Position numbers and translations under genes: made by a program
Assembly: GCA_900104495.1 (NCBI GenBank)
Contig: FMXS01000020.1
Location: 1-59,693 of the forward strand
Direction of reading: 5' to 3'
DNA: 59,693 nucleotides
Origin: Ruminococcaceae bacterium FB2012
GTDB lineage: Bacteria > Bacillota > Clostridia > Oscillospirales > Ruminococcaceae
Shown: positions 1-6,845 of the stretch, one piece after another
Position numbering within the stretch: the first letter of the stretch is position 1
Layout: each line of letters opens with the position of its first letter
Notes under the pieces: generated by a model
The model's input: only the letters and a program-made list of their open reading frames with translations
Databases searched by the model: none
What the model was told of the DNA's origin: nothing

Positions 1-236
1 GTGAAGCTCCTGTAATAGTCTGCTGCACGTCTTTTCGCCATTGTCATGAGCAGGTGCTTCGGCATGAGTATCTGCTCGCCGTCAAGCATTTTCTTATAGA
101 ACTCAAGATAACAGTTCTGAACGATATCTTCGGCAGCCTCCCGGGGACTGACCTTTGTGATAAGATATCGGTAGACGCTGTCATAGGTCTTGTCGTAGAT
201 CGCTTCAAAGCGTTCTTTTACACTGCTGTCGCTCAC
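1..236 (-). CDS. ECF-type RNA polymerase sigma factor, N-terminal part
   Basis: The gene runs off the window start; 78 N-terminal residues are visible. They match sigma-70 region 2: a YDKTYDSVYRYLITK helix, then REAAEDIVQNCYLEFYKK, the core-binding and -10 recognition segment of extracytoplasmic-function sigma factors. I place the start at the GTG at 236, because AGAGGTGAG lies 3-5 nt upstream; an in-frame ATG at 254 lacks a ribosome site. The upstream region carries an ECF-like promoter (267-298), so autoregulation is likely. The anti-sigma partner would lie outside the window. The family is clear; the regulon is unknown. Confidence 0.8.
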   Translation of the reverse strand, partial: MSDSSVKERFEAIYDKTYDSVYRYLITKVSPREAAEDIVQNCYLEFYKKMLDGEQILMPKHLLMTMAKRRAADYYRSF

Positions 237-266
237 GGTCTCACCTCTTTTCATCAGCCTTCATAA

Positions 267-298
267 TATAAGTCGCAGCGGGGAGAAAAAAAGTTTCA
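267..298 (-). promoter_or_regulatory. candidate ECF sigma-dependent promoter
   Basis: On the minus strand, TGAAACTT (298-291) is followed after 15 nt by CGACTTATA (275-267), about 30 nt before the sigma gene start. A GAAAC-type -35 with a CGAC/CGTC-type -10 is typical of ECF promoters and differs from the TTGACA/TATAAT boxes elsewhere in the window. Autoregulation is inferred from position and motif only. Confidence 0.55.
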
Positions 299-346
299 CT
301 TTTTTGAAAAAAATTTTTTGAGGGATCGTTTTATTTTTTCGATCTA

Positions 347-985
347 TCACAGATCCATTCTGAAAGACCAGTTCCCGATGGTTTTTTCTTTGTATTCCAG
401 CGTTTCTTCTTTTATCAGCGTGAACCCGTTTTTAGTATAAAAGGCCAGGTTTTTCTCGGAATTGGTAGTAACGGTTATCAGTTTTCCGCCATTGGTTTTT
501 ACCAAAGGGATAAGGAAGTCCCGTATCGCCCCGGATCCGATGCCGAGCTTTTGATATTTCGGATCAACGGCCAGAAAATACAAATGCCAGCGGGGTTCGG
601 GAATGCTTTTTACAACAATTTCCGTTTTATCTGACAATTCCATATACTTAAGGGTGTCCATAAGCCCGATCCTCGCTATGATACCTGCCATTCCGCTGAC
701 AGCATAATCCCAAAAACCGACCGGTTTGTCTGACGGCTTCTCAACGATCACAATGGCTCTGACCTTTCCGCCCGCAATACCAATATAGCAGTCATCCTTG
801 CGGACAGTAGCTTTGAATATCCCCTTTATCAGACGCTCATAAAAGCTGCGCAGCTTTTTCTCTGATTTGAACCGGCCTTCAAAAGCTCCCCAAAAAAGGG
901 GATAATTAACAAAAGACTCTGCGAAAACCTTTAACACCTCAGTTTCATACGAGCTGTCATAATGCTTATACTCAATCATATTCAT
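347..985 (-). CDS. GNAT-family N-acetyltransferase
   Basis: This 212-residue protein probably transfers an acetyl group from acetyl-CoA to an unknown amine substrate. The C-terminal half has the GNAT core: a strand LYFLAVDPKYQKLGIGSG, which contains the acetyl-CoA pyrophosphate-binding Q/R-x-x-G-x-G/A type loop, followed by the NLAFYTKNGF motif. The start at ATG 985 is chosen because AAAGGGG lies 5 nt upstream; GTG 991 is also in frame. It is a single gene on the minus strand, upstream of the sigma factor. A short AT-rich palindrome (about 300-345) follows it and may terminate transcription. Confidence 0.8.
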   Translation of the reverse strand: MNMIEYKHYDSSYETEVLKVFAESFVNYPLFWGAFEGRFKSEKKLRSFYERLIKGIFKATVRKDDCYIGIAGGKVRAIVIVEKPSDKPVGFWDYAVSGMAGIIARIGLMDTLKYMELSDKTEIVVKSIPEPRWHLYFLAVDPKYQKLGIGSGAIRDFLIPLVKTNGGKLITVTTNSEKNLAFYTKNGFTLIKEETLEYKEKTIGNWSFRMDL

Positions 986-1265
986 ATCCACCCCTTTTGG
1001 ACTTTAATAGCTGTTAAGGATATCATAACATAATTTATCAAAATATTCAATAACTTATCTGCTTTTTCAATTATGAATTGTGTGCTGCATCAAATCATTC
1101 CCGTCCGCTCTTTTTCTCTTTCAGCTACCCATTAATGCAAGATATCGTTTCTTCATAAGGCCTCAGGCAGACTGTCGTTATTTCTGCAGCATATAAGCAG
1201 GCTGACCTCACCTACCTCATACAACTCTTAATATCTACTTTCTTAGTGTATTTGCCTGATTGATC

Positions 1266-1457
1266 CAGCACGCTGGCAGCCCTTTGATTCTTGGAAACTG
1301 AAAGTATGAATGCCTTACTCCCAATAAGGTCGCTGACTATATACACTTCTATAACCATGAACGCCCGCATAAATCAAATGGATATAAAACTCCTGACAGA
1401 AAAGAAAAAGCCTATTATGCTAACGAAAGCAAAACAGACTATGGTTCGGATACGTAG
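1266..1457 (+). pseudogene. IS3-type transposase C-terminal remnant
   Basis: The frame starting at 1308 reads DYIHFYNHERPHKSNGYKTP before a stop at 1455-1457. FYNHERPH near the end is the hallmark of the IS3-family DDE (rve) transposase C-terminus. Just upstream, a second frame reads roughly AGSP then DSWKLK, resembling the segment after the catalytic Asp, but stops and frame changes separate the two parts. The N-terminal part of the transposase is missing, so this is a decayed remnant. I see no convincing gene in the flanks (986-1265 and 1458-1698). A 64-codon minus frame at 1439-1633 has no recognisable features. Confidence 0.65.
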
Positions 1458-1698
1458 TCCAAACAGAAAATCGCATCAATAATAGCTTGTTTTATCATAT
1501 CAAGCTTATCGTACAAACCGTCAAAACCGCGCAGATACGCTATATATAACAAAATGACCCCACAGTCATGGTTCGTAACTGTTGGGTCATTCAGATGTGA
1601 CTCCAGTGCAAAAAAGATGACACTTGAAAACACTTAACGCTCCACGTTACTGCAAAAACAAAAAAAGGCTTTGAGTTGCTATTAAAAAGAGATTCAGT

Positions 1699-2103
1699 TT
1701 ATCTGTTTTCTTTAATACATTTTTCAAGATATTCGCCAATGGTTCTGCTAATAAACTTTGGAGGATTCCCTTCCTGATATGAATAAACCTTCCCGTTAGT
1801 TTTTACAATGGTTAGCCAGCCATCTATGGCTTGGTTTTCCAAAACAAAACAATCTTTTGGAAAATCTTTGCATAGTTTTCTTTCTGCTGTTGTTGCATTG
1901 ACCACATTGAGATACCCCTCAACATTCAGCCCTGTCCATTCTGTACCGTGAAAGCTAATTGCACCGTAATGCTTTACATAATCAACATACTCAGCAGGGA
2001 ACACTAATCCAAGAGTCTTTTGAGCTGTCTTGATCTGGAGCATATTGCAGCCTGAAAGATGGCAAAGGTCGGGGATCGTTTTGATTATATCAATTATATT
2101 CAT
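1699..2103 (-). CDS. SUKH (SMI1/KNR4) family immunity protein
   Basis: This 134-residue protein has the SUKH fold signature: LGLVFPAEYVDYVKHYGAIS, then the characteristic W-x-G segment EWTGLNV, and later WLTIVKTNGKVYSY. SUKH proteins are a large class of bacterial immunity proteins that bind and neutralise nuclease toxins. Its start overlaps the stop of the upstream LHH nuclease gene by 4 nt (ATGA), so the two are probably translationally coupled. This is the classic toxin then immunity order. It is the last gene of the operon that begins at 10561. Confidence 0.85.
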   Translation of the reverse strand: MNIIDIIKTIPDLCHLSGCNMLQIKTAQKTLGLVFPAEYVDYVKHYGAISFHGTEWTGLNVEGYLNVVNATTAERKLCKDFPKDCFVLENQAIDGWLTIVKTNGKVYSYQEGNPPKFISRTIGEYLEKCIKENR

Positions 2104-2918
2104 TTACTATTCCCTCCGTTAACTCTTTCTTTCCAATGGCTGCTTCTTTCTGCTGCAAAATCAATACGGTCTATTTCAGAGGCGTTGGATTTATTATGAA
2201 GAATTCCGTCATTACCTTTTCCTCTGTGTTCTTCCGGCGTGAGTTCTGCCAGCGGGCTATCGGAATGTTGCCCAATATGATGAAGTTCAATAGGGTTTCC
2301 GGTTTTGCTGAGAGGCGGGAGACCTTGCTTCGCTCTTTCCTTATTGGTCCTTCCGAATATATCTTTCTGATTCCAATCTATATCATTGCGGATCAAGCAT
2401 TTTTTACCATTGATTTCTGCTTCTGTCAATCCTGCATTTTTATAGATCTCATATTCTTCCCATGAACTAATGGAATCGATTATCTCATCTGACCAATTTG
2501 TTTCCTCCTTTATTTTCATCTTTTGTTCTTCAGTAAGATTTGAATTTTCGTTGGATTCATTTGCTGTTTCAGTGCTTTTTTCGGGACGGTTTTGCTCCAT
2601 CGAATCAGTATTTTGTTTTTCAGTATTATTCTGGACACTCTCATTATTATCCGCTTGCGATCGACCGCTATCCATATTTTTATCGGATTCCAAATCGGTT
2701 CTGCTGTCCTGATCTTTCATCGAAGAAAACGAAGGCAGCTCTCTTCTATCGGGTCTGTCGGAATCCCTTCGCATGGAAACATCCTTTTCGGGAGATTCAC
2801 CCCAGGAAGGCAGCTCTGTACCGCGGGGACGATCGGATCCTATGTTTTTAGTCTCGAGCGTCGGCCTCATTTGTTCAGGCTTGATGACATCTTTCCCTAT
2901 GAATGTTTCAACTGCCAT
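2100..2918 (-). CDS. LHH-type (HNH/EndoVII) nuclease toxin with low-complexity N-terminus
   Basis: The 272-residue protein has a hydrophilic, charge-rich and repetitive N-terminal region (about residues 1-135) with recurring RELPS/GTELPSW-type motifs. No signal peptide is visible. The C-terminal ~85 residues carry the LHH signature: PIELHHIGQ, then LAELTPEEHRGKGNDGILH and a final RSSHWK. The LHH family belongs to the HNH/Endonuclease VII superfamily and is a common toxin tip in polymorphic toxins, so cleavage of nucleic acid is likely. The ATG directly abuts the HerA-like stop codon (no spacer) and the gene overlaps its SUKH immunity gene. The N-terminus probably directs delivery or recruitment, which is inference. 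Confidence 0.82.
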   Translation of the reverse strand: MAVETFIGKDVIKPEQMRPTLETKNIGSDRPRGTELPSWGESPEKDVSMRRDSDRPDRRELPSFSSMKDQDSRTDLESDKNMDSGRSQADNNESVQNNTEKQNTDSMEQNRPEKSTETANESNENSNLTEEQKMKIKEETNWSDEIIDSISSWEEYEIYKNAGLTEAEINGKKCLIRNDIDWNQKDIFGRTNKERAKQGLPPLSKTGNPIELHHIGQHSDSPLAELTPEEHRGKGNDGILHNKSNASEIDRIDFAAERSSHWKERVNGGNSK

Positions 2919-5900
2919 TCACATCACCTTCTCTTTTAAATAATCCACTCTTACCGCCTCAATAGCGGTGTTGTCGGGATACTTTTCATGTTCGGTGCGG
3001 CAGATATAATACAGTGCAGATAACAGTTCATTGTCGTCGAGCAGAGAAAGCTCGTTTCGGATATTGTCACGCATTTTGAACGCGACTTCCTCAGCGTTTT
3101 TGCTGTTAGAGGTCCCCTTGAAAAGATCTCTCAGCCTGAAGCTCTCTACAATATAATCGGCAACCGCCCACTCGAAGGCCGTATCTCTTTTTTCAAGACC
3201 GTTTATCAGGCCAAGCTTCGTATTTGATGATATCTCAGCCTTGACTATCATTTCCTTCACTGCATCCAACTCGGTCTTCTCAAGTCTTTTTTTCAGAAGC
3301 AGCTTCAGGAGCTGTTCTTTACTCTCGTTTTTTGTAGATGTACTATTTGCTTTAGACGGCTCATATTTACCCTTGGATTCAAACTTTTCCACCTGACAAA
3401 GCACCGCTTCAAGCCAGTCGTTCTGACTTACTGCTGCCACACCTGTGGGAAGCTTTGAAAGTTCCGTGATCTGCTCGTCTTTAAGGCCCATTGCCTTACC
3501 GACGGCTTCTCTATCGCCGCTTTCGGGAAGTCTGAGGACGATCTTGGTATTCGTATTGCGTATAACGGAAGTGTCAAGGAGATTCGGTGCCTGATCTGCG
3601 ATGATAAATCCCTCGCCGTAGGTGCGCATCTCTGCAATGGAATTGGTAAGCATCTCAACAGATTTACCGATAAGATTAGCTGTTTCCTGCCCCTGCTCGG
3701 TCGAAGTCTTTTTCAGAAGATTATGTGCTTCTTCAAGCACGGTGATGTGAGATAAGGGATTGTCCGTTCCGTTCTTGCAGGACATTCTGTATTCCTGCAT
3801 TTTCAGAACAATGATACCCATTATCAGTGATTTTGTTTCCGTTGAACCCACACGGCTGAGATCAACTATGGCCGATCTGTCAAACAACTCGGCAGCACCG
3901 ATCTCCGCTCCTGTGAATATCATTCCGTTTATTCCGTTGGTCAGCGAGCGAAGTCTTGTTTTCAAGGCACCTTTGTAATCGCTGCCTGTGTCGGAGGAAT
4001 AATCGGATTCATTGACTACATTTTCAAGCTCCCGCAGAACATCTCTGAAAGTCGGGAAAATACGGTCATCCAACAGGTTCTCCGAGGTCATAGGATCCCA
4101 GCCTGCACCCTCATAGGCTCTGATGATCGCGTCTTTCAAAACTGCGGGCATAGCTGCATACATAGGCCAGCAGACATTGAATATCTCTGCAAGACGGTCT
4201 ATATGCTCCTGAATGTGTATGCCTTTCGGGAACGAGAACGGATCAAGCTTCAGCATAGTCCCGCTTCTCGGGTCGGTGCCGTAAACTTCGGCTTTTGTCA
4301 GCTTGTATTTGTATTCACCCTTTGCAGGCTCGACTACAAGGAACGGGATACCCTTGGCTTCGAGACCTTCAAGAATATTATATACCGTGTTGCTTTTTCC
4401 GGCACCTGTTGAGCCGGTGATAAATGTGTGCATAGCAAGGCTGTTAACATCCAGACCCACACTTGTGTCAAAGGCCTTTCCCATATGATAAACTGCTCCA
4501 AGACGTATCCTGTCCAATTTAATATCGCCGTAAGTTATTCGGTATACATTCCTTCCAAACGCAGCTGCTTCTGTGACGGGAAGTCCGGTCACAGATCGTT
4601 TAGGCATAGCTATGCTGACAGCCAATTCATAAGGATTACACAACGCTGCTGAGCTTACAACAATGTTACTGTAAGTATCGGTATAAAACAGCGGGTGAGA
4701 GAAATGCAACAGGTATTCCTTGACCTTATTGTACTCCGGGCTTGTAGGCCCCCAATTGTTGATATAGGAGGACTGCATTGAAGAATTCTCTCCTCTTGTA
4801 AGGGCGTTATATCCGGCAGCTGCTACTGTGTTGGTCTCAGGATCGGGTGAAATAACATATGCTGCAAAATTGAAGGCACCATAGGCTTCACATTTATCTA
4901 TACGCTCAATATTCTTTTTGATCTTCTCCAGAAGATTTTTGACGGCCAGATTTTCTGTTGTAAACTGCACGATTCGGCCTCGAGATGTGCTTTCTCCCTC
5001 AGTGCTTGTAAAACTGTTCTGATTTGAAGTTGAATTGCTCGTTGTATTTGCAGAGCTGTTAGTCACGGCTTTGCCGTAACTATTACCTTCAGAGGTCGAA
5101 TCACTCTTGCTTTTGGTCGATGAGATTTGGCTGTTCACATATGCACCGGCTCCGGCAACCGCCGCAGCGGCAGGAATGCCTACGCCAGTTAACGCCAGAC
5201 CAGTACTTATCATAGTTGTAGCCCCAGTTATCAAAGCTTTTATAAAACGATGCTTTGGCTTGCTTTCAGAAGTTCCGTGAGTGCTGGTCCTGTTCCAACC
5301 GCTTGTTTCAGAGAAAGACTGAGTGTCTGTGGTACTGAGCCCGATGGTTTCAGTTACCCCTTCTGTTTCTGCTCTTGATACCGTCAGCGTATCGGTTTCA
5401 TTAAAGCTCAGGGATGTACTCAGAAACGGTGACAGCTGGGTGTAAAGCTGTTCATATCCGAGTCTTGCAATCGAAAGGTCATCGGCGGAAACTGTGTCTG
5501 CAATGATAAGGATGGTGTATTTTCTGCCCTGAAGGGAATCCACCAGATGTTCTATGCCTTGTATGTAGGCTTCGTTATCCTTGTTTTCTTCATCTCGGAG
5601 AGAAGATATACCTGAGATCGATGTGATATATTTTCCGACGGCAAGTTCTTTCGCAAGTTCTTCAAGCTTGCCGGATTTGAGATTTTCAAGCTCAAGCCCC
5701 GGAAAGTTGCCTTCCAAAGCACTTTTTATAGTCTTCCCTTGTGTTCCGACATCGTAGATCATCTGATCTGCATCTTTGCTGACAATTCCCATGTAGTAAT
5801 CACAATGGTCTTTTTCGCCTTTTATCAAAGTGATCACGCTGGCGTTACAGGAGTAAGCGGCATTGAGTATGGTAACCATCTTGTCGATCGTGTTTTCTTT

Positions 5901-6098
5901 TTTATCAGAAACAAATCTTCTGAACCGAAAAAGGCGGGTATGGTCAACAATATCGGTCTCCATGATCTTTTCTGGGAGTTCCTTAACGGTAAACTGCTCA
6001 AGTTTGTAAAGATAATTCTTGGTTATGATTATATTCGCAGCGTCAAGTGCCGAAGCAAGATCGTCGGTGTTTCTTGCGTCAGAAAGCATGGTCTCCAT
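2919..6098 (-). CDS. HerA/DUF87-type ATPase with N-terminal sensor-like region
   Basis: This 1059-residue protein contains a HerA/FtsK-superfamily ATPase: Walker A GSTGAGKSN at about 562-570, Walker B ITVLEEAHNLL at about 785-795, and sensor/arginine-finger segments near RNTNTKIVLRLPESGDREAV. The first ~400 residues are unusual. They include a Ser/Thr-rich linker (about 235-280), a hydrophobic Gly/Ala-rich stretch at 286-320 that could insert in a membrane, then another Ser/Thr/Asn tract. HerA-like pumps move DNA or proteins; which applies here is unknown. ATG 6098 has AAAGGAG 9 nt upstream. The gene lies between a membrane-anchored protein and the LHH toxin, so it may power toxin delivery or act as the effector-control ATPase. 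Confidence 0.85.
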   Translation of the reverse strand: METMLSDARNTDDLASALDAANIIITKNYLYKLEQFTVKELPEKIMETDIVDHTRLFRFRRFVSDKKENTIDKMVTILNAAYSCNASVITLIKGEKDHCDYYMGIVSKDADQMIYDVGTQGKTIKSALEGNFPGLELENLKSGKLEELAKELAVGKYITSISGISSLRDEENKDNEAYIQGIEHLVDSLQGRKYTILIIADTVSADDLSIARLGYEQLYTQLSPFLSTSLSFNETDTLTVSRAETEGVTETIGLSTTDTQSFSETSGWNRTSTHGTSESKPKHRFIKALITGATTMISTGLALTGVGIPAAAAVAGAGAYVNSQISSTKSKSDSTSEGNSYGKAVTNSSANTTSNSTSNQNSFTSTEGESTSRGRIVQFTTENLAVKNLLEKIKKNIERIDKCEAYGAFNFAAYVISPDPETNTVAAAGYNALTRGENSSMQSSYINNWGPTSPEYNKVKEYLLHFSHPLFYTDTYSNIVVSSAALCNPYELAVSIAMPKRSVTGLPVTEAAAFGRNVYRITYGDIKLDRIRLGAVYHMGKAFDTSVGLDVNSLAMHTFITGSTGAGKSNTVYNILEGLEAKGIPFLVVEPAKGEYKYKLTKAEVYGTDPRSGTMLKLDPFSFPKGIHIQEHIDRLAEIFNVCWPMYAAMPAVLKDAIIRAYEGAGWDPMTSENLLDDRIFPTFRDVLRELENVVNESDYSSDTGSDYKGALKTRLRSLTNGINGMIFTGAEIGAAELFDRSAIVDLSRVGSTETKSLIMGIIVLKMQEYRMSCKNGTDNPLSHITVLEEAHNLLKKTSTEQGQETANLIGKSVEMLTNSIAEMRTYGEGFIIADQAPNLLDTSVIRNTNTKIVLRLPESGDREAVGKAMGLKDEQITELSKLPTGVAAVSQNDWLEAVLCQVEKFESKGKYEPSKANSTSTKNESKEQLLKLLLKKRLEKTELDAVKEMIVKAEISSNTKLGLINGLEKRDTAFEWAVADYIVESFRLRDLFKGTSNSKNAEEVAFKMRDNIRNELSLLDDNELLSALYYICRTEHEKYPDNTAIEAVRVDYLKEKVM

Positions 6099-6099
6099 A

Positions 6100-6368
6100 T
6101 TATTTTTCTCCTTTGATTACAATATCAGTCCACTGTTCATTTTTGCCGGTATTGAATGCTGTTTCCCATTCACTGTATTTATCCTTAACTTTTTTATGCT
6201 GACATTTTGAGTAGAGTTTGCATGCTGTAAGTTCACAAAGTTTTTTCAATTTTGGGCATACCAGCGACTCGTATGCCCTTCTGTAAAGCTTAGCGTTTTT
6301 CTCCTTACAGCTTGATTTGGCACGGCAGCAGTAACAATGATTATTGCTGCAGCCGTAGCTGTTTATTT
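6100..6368 (-). CDS. Cys-rich frame reached by -1 shift from the membrane protein gene
   Basis: Past the stop of the 156-residue membrane protein, the -1 frame stays open for 88 codons and stops at 6102-6100, one base before the HerA-like ATG. It encodes nine cysteines in about 50 residues: GCSNNHCYCCRAKSSC, then CPKLKKLCELTAC and KC. It ends in an ordinary hydrophilic tail. I find no ATG, GTG or TTG start before the Cys cluster. It is therefore either a C-terminal extension made by -1 frameshifting near ATA AAA TAA, or a real or sequencing indel. The -1 frame is in fact stop-free from 6594 to 6103. It would otherwise be a strange 260-nt gap in a tightly packed operon. Confidence 0.5.
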
Positions 6369-6833
6369 TATCAAGAGTACGATTATAACAACTGCTGCTA
6401 TCACTGCCACCGCGGCTGCAGTCACTGCTGCCTTGTTTACTGTTCCCCGATGGCTTTCTGAGTTTGGGCTTGTACCCACTGTTTGCGTTGGTTCTTTCCT
6501 GACAGATGCGACCGGTTTCGGCGCAGGCTTGTAAAGCGCCCTGCCGATCCTTTTGACATCCTCTATACGCTCGCGGCAGAAATTGTATTTCAGTTCAAAG
6601 ACCGCATTTGCAAAATCGTCATCTGTAAATTCGGCCTTTCCTGAAGATACTAGCTCTCCATCAAGTGCGTCATCTATTATATCAACGCCGCTTTCTTTAA
6701 TGTGCTTCAGCTGCTCCTCAAATTCATTGGTTGAAAAGCTGCGGTCGGTATAGCAGATGTTGCCCATAGCTTCTTTTAGCTTTTCCTTATCCTTTTCGGC
6801 TATGCCGGATTCGATTGCTTCAAATTTATTCAT
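6363..6833 (-). CDS. tail-anchored membrane protein of the dynamin/HerA operon
   Basis: I do not recognise this 156-residue protein. It has an acidic, helical N-terminal domain (about 1-95), a Pro/Ser/Thr linker, and one C-terminal transmembrane helix (about 134-154, AVTAAAVAVIAAVVIIVLLI) ending in Lys and a stop. That fits a cytoplasmic domain anchored by its tail. AAGGAG lies 10 nt before ATG 6833 and overlaps the end of the upstream dynamin-like gene, 12 nt away. It may tether the GTPases or the ATPase to the membrane. The -1 frame continues into a Cys-rich segment. Confidence 0.7.
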   Translation of the reverse strand: MNKFEAIESGIAEKDKEKLKEAMGNICYTDRSFSTNEFEEQLKHIKESGVDIIDDALDGELVSSGKAEFTDDDFANAVFELKYNFCRERIEDVKRIGRALYKPAPKPVASVRKEPTQTVGTSPNSESHRGTVNKAAVTAAAVAVIAAVVIIVLLIK

Positions 6834-6845
6834 ATCTCCATCTCC

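Noticed and set aside
1439..1633. A 64-codon minus-strand frame between the IS remnant and the SUKH gene.
   Set aside because: No ribosome site, no motif, and it overlaps the transposase remnant.
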